Of a stretch of 64,000 nucleotides of DNA, positions 9,903-20,389 are shown piece after piece; within the stretch, counting starts at the first letter, position 1; each line of letters begins with the position of its first letter. The stretch is from Yponomeuta sedellus (Eukaryota; Arthropoda; Insecta; Lepidoptera; Yponomeutidae): assembly GCA_934045075.1 (NCBI GenBank), contig OW203724.1:20551721-20615720 (forward strand), written 5' to 3'. The notes beneath the pieces were generated by a model. That model saw nothing but the letters and a program-made list of their open reading frames with translations, had not been told where the DNA came from and made no database searches. The position numbers were made by a program, and so were the translations under genes.

Positions 9903-10354
9903 ACACTATTTTATTTTTTTATTTTTAATGCACTAACCCGTGCTAAGGAACAAATTTAAAAACCTATTTAGAGGCTAAAAATTTCACCCATGCCGGGATT
10001 CGAACCCGCAACCTCTGGCTATCCGTGCCAGCGCTCTACCAATTGAGCCAATGGGCGACTCACGGCATCAGTGAAATTTCGAACCTCTTTACAATATTCT
10101 CTGTATTACGTACAGGCAGCGACATCTGACTTAAGCAAATTGCATTACTTACAGCCCCGACTACCTACTTTGCAGTTAGGTTTAACATCGGAACGATATC
10201 ACTGTACCCACATAATTACACTATTTTTTTTTATTTTTAATGCACTAACCCGTGCTAAGGAACAAATTTAAAAACCTATTAAGAGGCTAAAAATTTCACC
10301 CATGCCGGGATTCGAACCCGCAACCTCTGGCTATCCGTGCCAGCGCTCTACCAA
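9903..10354 (-). mobile_element. SINE-A dimer flanked by a single 12 bp TSD
   Basis: Two minus-oriented SINE-A units, about 313 bp apart, each have the tRNA-like head and the tail GCCTCTAAATAGG...TTAGTGCATTAAAAATA. They are joined by a spacer of about 150 bp that starts near ATGTGGGTACAGTGATATC. The pair is bounded by TTAATTTACTTT at 9891-9902 and 10355-10366, so both units entered together. The 5' unit is cut within its tRNA-like head. Confidence 0.85.
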
Positions 10355-10545
10355 TTAATTTACTTTGTTTAATTTATTAAATAGCTTTTATACGCTCCAT
10401 CTTGCGAGGAGAAGACAATTTCTGGGAGACAAAATTCCGCATGTGAAAATGTGGTTTTATGACTGTTTATATGTTATTTTGTAAGTACATTTGGATTTAT
10501 TTTATCTGCAATAGAAGCTGAATAAAGATATTGGAACCTTAGACA

Positions 10546-10606
10546 CTAAGGGGAAGGGCTATGTCCAGCAGTGGACTAATATAGCCTGAAGAAGAAGAAG
10601 AAGAGA
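10546..10606 (+). mobile_element. RTE-type LINE 3' end fragment
   Basis: Contains the conserved tail GGGCTATGTCCAGCAGTGG, then ATATAGCCTGAAGAAGAAG. Longer copies in the window (50560-50940) show this tail directly follows an RTE-clade reverse transcriptase C-terminus. Confidence 0.75.
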
Positions 10607-11490
10607 TGTCTAAGTCTAAGAGTGTCTCAATAATTATGAATTACTTATTAGTTAATAAAGTTGACAGTAAAAAATTACTTTCACAAAATTCAGAAATTAC
10701 ATAAATATATAAATAAATAAATATCCTTATCAAAAATGGATAACACTTCATTGCACAGCAGTCAAATTAAAATAAAACTCGCACCATTATCTATCGAACT
10801 AGAAACTCCCAAAAAATTTACTGGATGTCGAAGTGGATGATATTTTTTCCAAAATCCTTGGTACAAACTGAGATTTAACATCTACCCAGAAAATGACAAA
10901 TTAAAGAGCGCCCAACCCACGCCGGCCAACGTAAATTGAATCTAAATCGGCAACATATTATTCCACTTCTTTTAAGCCCCCAATTAATCAGATTAATCGG
11001 TACAAATTTAAGCAGGGGGCCGCGATCATAAATTATTAGGTCGAGAGGTCCTAAACGGTCATAATTGATGGTACCAAATGGACAAGCTTCACCCCCCGTC
11101 CCCCTTTAGTGGCCATAGGCTCGGTAGCTCTTGGGCTAAGTAAATTAATTACACCTAACGCGGCGGACAGTTTATCTAAATACCGGTAACCTGTAAATAT
11201 ATCGTTGCCCTTAGCTCGCTTATTCTGAAGCTTTCGTTAAACCGCGGACACGGACTGCAAACCAGCGCTGAGGGCTCACATTCTCAGCAAAACTCTGAGT
11301 CAGATGCTCTTTGTGGCACCATTGACACACGTGTACCTTTTATTGCTGGTCATTTAATGAAAAAAAAAATATTACAATGTGCAAGAGTGGAGCCCAGTGG
11401 GTAGTACAGTGGGAGTAGTATTTCTTAATAATCGCGATTTGACCCGTTTAATATAATATAACTATAGAACAATGAACGGACTTGAAAGCG
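10607..11490. other. No supported gene
   Basis: AT-rich sequence with a more GC-rich part near 11030-11300. No conserved frame or repeat was recognised. Confidence 0.5.
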
Positions 11491-11499
11491 AGCGACCCA

Positions 11500-11990
11500 G
11501 TGTCGATTTCTTGTACCGTCATGTAACAATGACTTTATTTTCTAAGTTACGTACATTTGTGAAGTTATAGAAACAAACATATATTGTGAATGTGAGTGGA
11601 AGGGCTGGTAAAGGACGTCCCAGGCGGACATACATCGACCAAATAGGGGATGTATTAGCAAAGGGGAAGATAAAAAGTACCCGGAATCGGCGTGCGTGCG
11701 TGCAACGACTTATGAACGCTGATGAAGCGAAGGTGATCTGTCAGGATCGTGGCAAGTGGCAGTCGCTGGTCTCTGCCTACCCCTCTGGGATACAGGCGTG
11801 AGGTTATGCATGCATGTGTATGTAGAAGCAGAGAAATGTGAAGGGAAATATTGTGAAGAAACCTGAGTATCTGAGGTGTTCAAATACCTGAGCGCTTGAA
11901 ATTGCCAATCCACGATGGGCACGCGTGGTAATTAAACCCAAACTCTCTCTCAGAGAGAAGGCCTGTGCCCTGCAGTGGGATGTTTATTGA
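11500..11990 (+). mobile_element. SINE-C copy interrupted by LINE2
   Basis: The left part (about 11527-11577) has AATGACTTTATTTTCTAAGT, which in SINE-C follows the tRNA-like head. The right part (11827-11990) has the SINE-C body GAAGAAACCTGAGT...CTTGAAATTGCCAATC and ends near GCAGTGGGATG. A LINE2 fragment occupies the gap. The head itself is degenerate here. Confidence 0.6.
11578..11826 (+). mobile_element. LINE2 (RTE-like) C-terminal fragment
   Basis: The frame 11586-11801 encodes NVSGRAGKGRPRRTYIDQI and, further on, RACVQRLMNADEAKVICQDR, ending YPSGIQA. This is the conserved end of an arthropod RTE-like ORF. The frame has no internal stop and ends at TGA. A short ATGC/ATGT tail follows. 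Homologues lie at 36318, 42632 and 55991. Confidence 0.8.
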
Positions 11991-12299
11991 CTACGTAAAA
12001 AAGCAAGTATTTAATAGAGTTGAAGAAAAAAACGTATCGCCGTTTGGCAATACCGAAAACGAGCATCCCTGAATTAGGTGTATACGCCCCGGAAAAAGGC
12101 TTTTGTTAGCCGTGCAACTGTGTGAACGTTTTGGGCGCGTTTGCTGTCTGAATATTTAACATCCCACGCTTAGTGTTTAGTGAAATTCTACAGTTTCGGT
12201 AGTTGGCCGGATTTGGTGGCATTTGTTTTGTGTAAAGTTCAGCAAAAATACTGTTAATCCTGTTGCAGAGTTGAAATTTTTGAGAGCGTTATGTGGAAC

Positions 12300-12378
12300 A
12301 GCAAGCTGAAGACAGTGTGTTATGGCGGTCATTAGGGGAGAGCTACGTCCAGCAGTGGACTAATATAGCCTGAAGATT
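12300..12378 (+). mobile_element. RTE-type LINE 3' end fragment
   Basis: GCAAGCTGAAGACAG, then CATTAGGGGAG and CAGCAGTGGACTAATATAG, match the end of the RTE family. The GAAGAA tail is replaced by GAAGATTATGGTG. Confidence 0.7.
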
Positions 12379-12438
12379 ATGGTGATTTGACTTGACTTTT
12401 TACGTAAAGAATTGTTTCACTTTGGTAATATATTTTCA

Positions 12439-12637
12439 TAATTAAAACTGTTTTTATACGGATTTCACTCCTTCACTCTTATTTTTAAAAGACGCCTGTC
12501 ACTTCAGTCATCCGAGACCACGGCACCTGTAAAAGTGCCGAAACGTCGGAAAATTGTAAAAAATATAATAAACGAGTGAAATCCGTATAAAAACAGTTTT
12601 AATTATGTCTAGTGCTCGTGTTAACCTTAGAAAATAC
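12439..12637 (+). mobile_element. PLE1 minimal copy with 12 bp TSD
   Basis: This 199 bp insertion is flanked by AATATATTTTCA at 12427-12438 and 12638-12649. It starts with an inverted copy of its own end region (AAAACTGTTTTTATACGGAT). It then carries the hairpin CGGCACC...GTGCCGAAACGTCGG and ends CTTAGAAAATAC. It has no coding sequence: it is the terminal repeat with a fold-back end. Confidence 0.85.
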
Positions 12638-13070
12638 AATATATTTTCACTTTTCCGAAACTCAAAATCGGTTAGAAATTTGAGCCAAAAGAGTGAGTGC
12701 TTAAAAACGGTAAACCATTTTATACGTTTTTATTTAACATGCATGTTTTATCCCTGCTGTGCACCATCTTCAAGACGTTAGACAAAACTCAACAAGTGGA
12801 CCCCTGCTGAATTTTTTTTCACAACTTCTTCAGTCACTTGTTGCCTGAACTAATAATTTGGGCGGTAGGATGCAAAAAGTTAACATTGCAATAATCTTGC
12901 TCCTTTGATATTTAAATCATTTTATTCATCAAATCAAAGAAATTTGCAGTTTCTCAGTGACTTATATGCTACTTATTGGCTAATAATTGTTATCAAGCAT
13001 ACCTGCTGGTGTTTACTCTCAACACAATCTACATAGAAGACACGGTCACTCAACATCTCAGCACTACACT

Positions 13071-13865
13071 ATGTCGACACTAAATGAAGTCCTGGACACG
13101 CAGAAATCCATTGAGTCCTCCCTGTCAGCCCGGTTGGAAGCCTTTGAGAAGCGACTTACATCTCCGACCTCACAACAGACACTGGACTTGGATGGTCTTG
13201 TCCGCGAGTTCCAGAATTTTAAAGACTCAGTGGTGAGTATTTTGGGCCTGCTGCGTTCTCAGGTGACATATTTGGCTACACAACTAGACGATCTCGATAG
13301 CTATAATCGTCGAAACGCTCTTATTTTCTGCGGCATTGAGGAGAAGGACTCTGAGGATGTGGAATCAATGCTGGTTCAAATCATCCGTGAGAAGCTTGGC
13401 CTTAGCAGTCTCGAGCCCGCTTCGATTCAGTCAGCTCACAGGCTTGGAACGCGTGGAAGTCGGAGACCTCGCCCCATTCTGGTCCGATTTAACAGCGTGC
13501 CCCAGAAGAATGTTATCTGGCGCCAAAAAAGGTCACTTAAGTCCACCGGCATCGTGATCCGCGAGTTCCTGACTAGGACCCGCCAATCATTATTCATGAC
13601 AGCACGAGAGCACTTTGGAATAACCTCAGTTTGGTCTAAAGACGGCGCTGTGTTTGTAAAAGCTCCGGGGAAGGACCCACAGAAGATATCTACGGCTTTG
13701 GAGTTGGACGAGCTCTGCCGCCTTCATCCTACGGTCGATAAATCTGCGACAAAGCCAGCCGTGGTTCCTCAGAAGACGGATAGACAGCACAAGAAAGACA
13801 ACGCGATCCCGCCGATCACTCGATCCAAAGCTGCTGCTTCCACTAAGGCAAAGACGAAGGCGTGA
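13071..13865 (+). CDS. LINE ORF1 protein (coiled coil plus RRM-like domain)
   Basis: An RNA-binding chaperone-type ORF1 protein of about 264 residues, intact to TGA. The N-terminal half is rich in heptad-like Leu/Ile spacing (residues about 5-85), fitting a trimerising coiled coil. The middle starts with SYNRRNALIFCGIEE and SIQSAHRLG, as in the L1-type ORF1 RRM-like region. The C-terminus is basic (KTDRQHKKD, TKAKTKA). The frame is open back to 12987, but that codon is TTG; 13071 is the first ATG and has A at -3. No CCHC zinc knuckle is present. Confidence 0.8.
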   Translation: MSTLNEVLDTQKSIESSLSARLEAFEKRLTSPTSQQTLDLDGLVREFQNFKDSVVSILGLLRSQVTYLATQLDDLDSYNRRNALIFCGIEEKDSEDVESMLVQIIREKLGLSSLEPASIQSAHRLGTRGSRRPRPILVRFNSVPQKNVIWRQKRSLKSTGIVIREFLTRTRQSLFMTAREHFGITSVWSKDGAVFVKAPGKDPQKISTALELDELCRLHPTVDKSATKPAVVPQKTDRQHKKDNAIPPITRSKAAASTKAKTKA

Positions 13866-14351
13866 TTCGTGTACATATTTTGCCTTTAATCCGTAAAGCC
13901 CCGCCAGTCTCGGTTCTGATTATCTTTCATTTCTTAACGAAACCTATCTTCGACCTTTTTTCTCTTTCTGACACTTTTTTATTGCTTTGTGAATCATTTT
14001 ATTTTAAGTTACCTTATTTTTACAAAACATAAACATAGCACGTCAAATTTCACAGAACAATTAAACCACAGAATAACCTCAAACTTCAATGTCAAGATCT
14101 AATTGTTCTGTGGTCTACTCAAACATTGTTCTGTGACTCAAACTGGCGGGTGCGTTCCGAAAACGTTATTTTGTGTTGCTTGCTTCCGTTGTTATTGTTT
14201 TTTTTTTCTGTAAATTCTTTACCATTCAACCAGCAGGACGTGCTTGATGCTGCGAGATATTGCATTGTATAAGCTTAAATGTCATTTCATTTATTGATAT
14301 TACCGGTATTTTATAATTATATATAATTTATCTATTATATTTAGCACTTTT

Positions 14352-17285
14352 ATGATATCTAATAGCGATGATTCCTTCCATACAGCTGAATCTGACTCTT
14401 CATACGCCAGCATTGACGTTAGCCCTCTAGGTTTAGGTGACACCCTGGTCAACGAGTTTTCTTACCTGCCCAAAAATTTCAATGTTTGCCACATCAATGC
14501 ACAGAGCGTCCCTAGCCATTACAATGACCTTTTAGACACCTTCTCTTCTTGTAATCTTCAGGCCTTGCTTATTTCTGAGAGTTGGCTCAAACCGTCACTG
14601 CCCTATACGGCTTTCTCTTTACCTGGATTTATCCTGATTCGTCATGACCGTGTCGGGAGGAGAGGTGGCGGGGTGGCCATTTATCTCAAAAGCAACCTAC
14701 CCTATAAGGTCATTGCACAATCCCCCACGTCCGGATCGGCTCCTGCCGAATTTCTTTTTCTAGAAATTGATCTGGGTGTCAAACTTCTTCTCGGCGTAGT
14801 CTACTGTCCCCCTTCCAACAACTACTTTTCAGCTCTAGAGCTCTGCCTCGAAGACCTTACGTCCATCTATACCCATCAGCTCATCATGGGAGATTTTAAT
14901 ACCAACCTCCTTTCTAGCGACCATCGCTCTAACAAACTTCGATCCCTTATCGAATCTCATAACCTCAAGTCCCTTCCTCTCTCCGCTACACATCATTCTC
15001 ACAATTCTGATACGTTGCTAGATCTTATAATAACGTCTGATGACGCTCTCATTGCATCCCACGGTCAATTTCCCGCCCCCGCTTTCTCTCATCACGACCT
15101 CATTTATTGTTCTCTGAAATTGAGATCTCCTAAACCCAAACCCGTAACTGTTCTTCAACGATGTTTTGCTCGCATGGATGTAGAGCGGCTTAGACGTGAT
15201 GCTGCTGCCGTCGACTGGCATAATATGCAGGATCTTCCGGACGTTGATGACAAGGTTTCTTTCTTGTGCGCCGAGATCATTCGCTTGTTTGACCTACATG
15301 CACCCGTTAGGCCAGTTAAACTCAAGCATCGCCCCACTCCCTGGATCACGGACATTGTCCGTAAAGCGATGAAAAGGAGGGATCGTACATTCCGCAAGTA
15401 CAAGCGGGACAGGTCTGAGGCCAACTGGACGGAGTATAAGGTTGCCAGGAACAGATGCAACCAGATGTGTAGAAGGGCGAAGCGTCGATACATCGCCGAC
15501 CAGATCGAGCTCTCCACTCCTGCGGGTTTATGGAAATTTCTGAGGTCCCTAGGCGTGGGAAAAACTACATCATCCGACTCCAGAATTCCATTTGACCTCA
15601 ATGAGCTCAATAGGCATTTCACGTCGGTACCCACCCTAGATCCTCAGATAAAGTCTGAAACCCTACGCCAAATTTGCTCAATACCTAAAGCCTGCTCCAA
15701 CTCCTTTGAATTTTCACCTGCTGGCAGTGACGAAATCAAGAAACTAATCCTCAACCTCAAGTCAAAGGCCGTCGGCTGTGATAACATAGAGCGTGCTATG
15801 CTCTCTTACCTCCTTGATATCCTTCTTCCTGCCATCACCCATATTGTTAACTTCTCTCTGACCTCTGGTCAGTTCCCCGACCTATGGCGCAAAGCCTACG
15901 TCGTTCCCCTCCCCAAGGTCCCTATTCCTAATTTACCTTCTCAATACTGACCATTCTCCATCTTGCCCTTCCTTTCCAAAGTCCTGGAGTCACTTGTTAA
16001 CCAACAGCTGTCCAAGTTCCTCTCTTCAAGTGGTCTCCTGAATCCTTTCCAATCTGGTTTTCGATCGGGGCATAGCACCATCACGGCTCTCCTAAAGGTT
16101 ACCGAGGACATAAGGGCCGGCATGGAGGAACAACTGGTCACCACTCTGGTCCTCATCGATTTTAGCAACGCTTTTAACGCTGTCGACCACGACCTCCTTT
16201 TAGCCACCCTTGGTGGTCTCAACGTTTCGTTCACTGCCATGCAATGGTTCTGCTCCTATCTTCGGGGGCGCCGGCAGGCGGTTCGATCCGGCCAGGTCCA
16301 GTCTGACTGGATTGAGTCTAATGCTGGCGTTCCCCAAGGCGGCATTCTTTCTCCAATTTTATTTTCATTGTTTATCAATTTAGTCACCCCCAATCTTTCT
16401 TGCTTCTACCATCTATACGCAGATGACCTCCAACTTTATAGACTATCCAGTACTGAAGATCTTAGTCAAGCTGTTTCGAGTCTCAATGAGGATCTATGTC
16501 GGATTCAGAGGTGGTCTCAGCATTTTGGCATCGCTGTCAACCCCTCTAAATGCCAGGCGATCATCATTGGCAGCTCGAGGCAGCTTGCGAAGATAGACTC
16601 TGTCTCGCTCCCCTCGTTGAAGTTGAATGGTTGCCTAATAGCCTTTTCAGAAACGGTCACCGATCTCGGCCTCGTCATCGACCGGAAACTTTGCTGGGAT
16701 GCTCAGGTGAAGGCAGTATCCCAGAAATTCTATGCCTCGCTCCATTCTTTACTTCGTTTGAAGAACTTTCTTCCTATTAATACCAAAATTACTCTCGTGA
16801 ATTCCCTTCTCCTACCCATCCTAGACTACGCCGATATCTGCTATCTCGATCTCTCGCAGGAATTCCTGAACAAACTCAATCGTCTGCAGAACACCTGCAT
16901 CCGCTTTATTTTTGGTTTGCGGAAATACGACCATGTGTCTGATTTCCGCGCCAGGTTGAAGTGGCTTCCTATTCGAGATCGTAGAAACCTTCGAATTCTC
17001 TGCACTCTCTACTCTATCCTCAACGACCCCAACACTCCTCAATATCTTAAGACTCAATTTGCTTTTTTATTTTGCACACATAGCAGAGAACTCCGTTCCT
17101 CCCAAAATCTTCTTCTTTATACACCCTCTCACCATACTGGTTTAATCTCTAGCTCTTTCTGCGTCTCAGCCGTTCGTCTCTGGAACGCCCTGCCTGATAA
17201 TATCCGTAAAGCCCCATCTCGAAATTCTTTCAAAGCTCTTGCCCGGGAACACTTCCTCGAGAAGTGCTACCCCAAACTCCCTTAG
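14352..17285 (+). pseudogene. LINE ORF2 endonuclease-reverse transcriptase, one internal TGA
   Basis: A 978-codon frame from ATG 14352 to TAG at 17283-17285, with a single in-frame TGA at 15948-15950 (codon 533). Endonuclease motifs: HINAQS (47-52), SESW (75-78), GDFN (180-183), LLDLIITSD (222-230) and SHHD (246-249). Reverse transcriptase motifs: DFSNAFNAVDH (603-613), GVPQGGILSP (659-668) and the catalytic YADD (689-692, about 16416). A thumb-like region with RLKWLPIRDR follows. The TGA lies in the conserved Y-x-PFSILP stretch at the start of the RT domain, where an arginine codon is usual. A CGA to TGA transition at a CpG would explain it. All other codons are open, so the copy is young. 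The stop blocks full-length protein, assuming no readthrough. Confidence 0.85.
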
Positions 17286-17431
17286 CCACTCCTTATGTGA
17301 AGAGTCTTTCCGATGTATGTCCTCCCTATTCATTATATTTAGATTTCATATGTTTGGTAATTTATATGGTATTCCTTGTCTCTTACAGTGTGTACATATC
17401 ATATGTATTTTATAGTGATGTTTATGTATAT

Positions 17432-17446
17432 ATATATATGTGTATG

Positions 17447-17510
<64 letters not shown>

Positions 17511-17605
17511 ATCGGACGTCCACCTGCTTCTGACGTCCGATATATATATATCGGACATATATATATATGTATATGTATGTGTATATATGTATGTATGTAT
17601 ATATA
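17432..17605. repeat. (AT)n/(GTAT)n tract with internal GC-rich hairpin
   Basis: A long AT dinucleotide run in the LINE 3' UTR encloses a perfect inverted repeat. ATCGGACGTC (17511-17520) and GACGTCCGAT (17532-17541) flank an 11-base loop, and another ATCGGAC follows at 17550. The run then resumes as TATATG/GTAT repeats. The open frames over it are microsatellite translations. Confidence 0.85.
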
Positions 17606-17829
17606 TATATTATTTATATACTATTATTTTAATATATACGTTTAGTGTATTATATGTGTAAGTATATAATAATGTGGAAGGTTGTCTTTTTCCTTTTTTT
17701 TTTTTTGCACGCCTGCCAAGTTTTCGTTCTACCTCCTGCGGTTGACTGGTAGAAAATGCTTATGGCATTAAGTTTGCCGCATTGTACAATTTTATGGTGC
17801 AATAAAGTATTAATAATAATAATAATAAT

Positions 17830-18725
17830 TAAAAAACTTTAAAAAACAAACTCATAGATACCTACAATGCAGAGATACGACTGAGGAACCCCTCGACTCT
17901 GAGTCGAGCGTTTTACAAAACAAGTCAAATCAAAGTATTTTATTTAAAATTACACGGAAACTGCGACTTATTGAACGTTACCAGTAAAACTAAATATCCG
18001 TTCTAAAATGTAGATCATTTTGCAGAAAACATTGACAAAAAAACTACAACGCCCTTGTTACAACCTTGTATATTAAATAAAACTAGATTGTAATGAACAA
18101 TCAGAGCTAAAATTAAAATATGTCAATTCCGCTGGGAATTGGCACTGATTTCTGTAACACAGGTTTTTACCCAGCACAGCGTCAGAAGATAATCGTACCA
18201 TTTCTTGTATCGATTTAAACAAAAATGTTTTGTAACAGCTGAGTACCAATGTTTTTTGCTCAATAAATATTCTATTGTATTCTAATGCTACCACCTCTTC
18301 TTTACATGTTAAAATTGATACACCCTCCAAAAGAAAAACATGCATAAAATATTGCATAAAACCCTTTCCTCCATCTCCGCATCATTACTAATAATATGGT
18401 GGTGGTTTTGCTTGCAATTCATAAAATATGATTTTTCAGACGAGTAACCAGCTTAATGGTTGCGGTGAGAGCCTTTTATGTAAAACATTACGTGTGGGTC
18501 GCGAGGGGCCAGCACAACGTTGCGGACCTCAATTCTGGACACTTACAAGGGTGTGAAATGATTCTAAATTATTACGTAATGGTCGCATCTAACAAACAAT
18601 CATTCTGGATTGTATTTCATCCGTTGTTTTGATAATTAAATAAAAAATAAAAAAAAAAATTTGCAAGTATTTGTTATGTGATTATATGTGTTCTGTCTGT
18701 TTGTTAAATGCCAATCTAGAACGGC
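17830..18725. other. No supported gene
   Basis: AT-rich DNA beyond the LINE tail. The minus-strand frame at 18073-18357 is unrecognised and compositionally AT-driven. Confidence 0.5.
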
Positions 18726-18863
18726 AGGGCTGGTTTTTGAATTGAGAATTTCACCAAGTAAATAATTAAGTAACGTTTTGTGACTCTCTTGAGAAATTCT
18801 AAGAGACAGCACTATTGATAACAATTTACTTAGCAAAATTCTCAATTCAGAAACTAGTCCTAA
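18726..18863. mobile_element. MITE-D copy 1
   Basis: The left end has TTTTTGAATTGAGAATTTCA, and the right end mirrors it as AAAATTCTCAATTCAGAAAC. AAGTAAAT / ATTTACTT lie further inside. It spans about 138 bp and is non-coding. Copies 2 and 3 are at 45167 and 53192. Confidence 0.75.
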
Positions 18864-18964
18864 GTCTTACTACTGGTAGAGTTCGCAGTGAAAAAAAATA
18901 GGCAGTTGAAAACCACCACTTTGGCAGTTTTTTCTCAAATCATGTTAATAAATTATATTTTTTA

Positions 18965-19243
18965 ATGTAGCTTATATACGTCCCACAGATGGGCATATGC
19001 CTTCTCTTAGAAAGAGAGAGTATAGGCTTAACTACGACGCGTGCTCGCCGCGGATTGGCAATTTCAAGCGCTGAGGTAGTTGAACAAGCCAAACACACAG
19101 ATTTCCTCAGGATGTTTTCATTCACAGTTAGTGAGTGGTGTTGCTACTATAATTTCATAAAATTATATGTTACGTACTTAGAAAACAAAGTCATTAGTAC
19201 AGGCCCGCACTCGGAATCAACCTGGTCGATAATGGTCGACTTC
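18965..19243 (-). mobile_element. SINE-C copy, minus
   Basis: On the minus strand it runs from the GTACTAATGACTTTGTTTTC region through GAAAACATCCTGAGGAAATC and CTTGAAATTGCCAATC to CATCTGTGGGACG. The tRNA-like head (near 19200-19243) is decayed. Overlapping frames at 18940-19125 and 18989-19315 are repeat by-products. Confidence 0.65.
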
Positions 19244-19342
19244 GTAGAGGAGAAAAAGGCAGTGGAAAAAGACTCCACTCTGACAGTCTTCTCTCAAATC
19301 ATATTAATTAATTAAACCTCGGGCAAATCGGTCTTTAACCTT

Positions 19343-19566
19343 ATTAAAAACCTATTTAGAGGCTAAAAATTCCACCCATTTTCAGTTCATCCTAATTTTT
19401 TTCATTCATTCTCATTCGTTTTCAGCTCAGTTGGAAAGAGCGCTGGCACGGATAGCCAGAGGTCGCAGGTTCGAATCCCGGCATGGGTGGAATTTTTAGC
19501 CTCTAAATAGGTTTTTAATATTGTCCTTAGCACGGGTTAGTGCATTAAAAATAAAAATAGTATAAG
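19343..19566 (+). mobile_element. SINE-A, fold-back copy with perfect 13 bp TSD
   Basis: It starts with an inverted tail piece (AAAAACCTATTTAGAGGCT), followed by about 45 bp of unrelated T-rich sequence. The direct copy then has a tRNA-like head (CAGCTCAGTTGGAAAGAGC, B box GGTTCGAATCC) and the full tail to AAAATAGTATAA. The TSD GGTCTTTAACCTT lies at 19330-19342 and 19567-19579. A single TSD around both pieces shows that the inverted start was part of the inserted unit. Confidence 0.85.
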
Positions 19567-19675
19567 GGTCTTTAACCTTTCAATACCCGGGAAGGCCACT
19601 AGCTATGCTGTGCTAGCGGCCTCAATCGCAGGGTAATCTATTTGCGATTTTGATAGTTTCAGGAAAAAATTATAC

Positions 19676-19800
19676 TTTTTTTATACTTTATTGCACACAT
19701 AACAATCATAAAGAAAGCACCAAATTATAAAAATAAATAAAGTGTACATGGCGAGCTTATTTCATTAAAAATCTCCATGTTTTTTTCTAGTCTCAACTTA
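19676..19800 (-). mobile_element. Possible LINE 3' end, minus
   Basis: TACTTTATTGCACACA, then AGTGTACATGGCGAGCTTAT and TTTTTCTAGTCTCAAC, resemble the reverse complement of LINE 3' ends elsewhere in the window (GTGCAATAAAG tails). It is strongly diverged. Confidence 0.4.
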
Positions 19801-20055
19801 AAATTTTAATTTTTGCAGTTTAACAGGTGGTTTGCACATTCAACTTGTACTTTGGGGAACACGAACATAGCAATAAAATATTAGCTCTTCTTTCAATATT
19901 CAGCTGATACTTTCTTGGCGATTTCAAAGTTTCCACAAAGTAAAAGTTGTTTGTATCAACGAGTAGAACCACTCTGATGTGTCTGACTCTGTTATACCCT
20001 GAAGTACTCGTAGTTGATCTCCAAGTCACATTGCATTGTATCGATCGATTCGAAA

Positions 20056-20389
20056 CTTGTATGTCCCCATTGCTGGGGCACGGGTCACTTTCTGCATCGC
20101 AGGAAGGTTAGGCCATACTCCACGACGGGGGCCAAGTCCGGGTTGGTGGAGGATTGTAAGACAATGGCAGGCCTTACTGTCAGAAGTTATTAAGGCCTCT
20201 GACATGGATTAACGACTGCCATTACATGACAGCTGGCACCAACGGCTTAACGTTCCTTGCGAAGCACGGAAGCGCTCGGAAAAATGACACTAGTGGACAC
20301 GGCACGATCACCAATCCTGCACCTGACCGCGCCTGTTGTTGCTTAACTTGATTGATTCCAATCACTCGGTTTCACTAGGCCTCGAGCGC
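20056..20389 (-). mobile_element. 5S-derived SINE, near full length
   Basis: On the minus strand it reads from a head near GCGCTCGAGGCCTAG to the tail TGGGGACATACAAG. The 5S blocks are present but eroded (TTAAGCAACAACAGGCGCGG is kept). The tail hairpin GTGCCCCAGCA...GGGG is present. Confidence 0.75.

Larger units (their letters stand above)
13071..17829 (+). mobile_element. CR1-group non-LTR retrotransposon, near complete
   Basis: The order is ORF1, an intergenic stretch of about 490 bp, ORF2 (apurinic-type endonuclease plus reverse transcriptase), and a 3' UTR ending GTGCAATAAAGT(ATTAATAATAA). The 3' UTR word GGTTGACTGGTAGA and the AATAAAGT end recur in minus orientation at 52425-52535, so the family has other truncated copies. 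The 5' end was not located; it lies after the PLE1 copy that ends at 12637. The C-terminal layout (RLKWLPIRDR ... VRLWNALP) suggests the CR1/L2/Rex1 group; clade placement needs a tree. Confidence 0.85.

Noticed and set aside
12987..13070. Extending LINE ORF1 to 12987
   Set aside because: The codon at 12987 is TTG. The first ATG in frame is at 13071, with a favourable A at -3.
13336..13557. Out-of-frame ORF inside LINE ORF1, and the minus frames 15018-15221, 15155-15634, 15941-16240 and 16821-17057 inside ORF2
   Set aside because: These are alternative-frame shadows of the LINE proteins.
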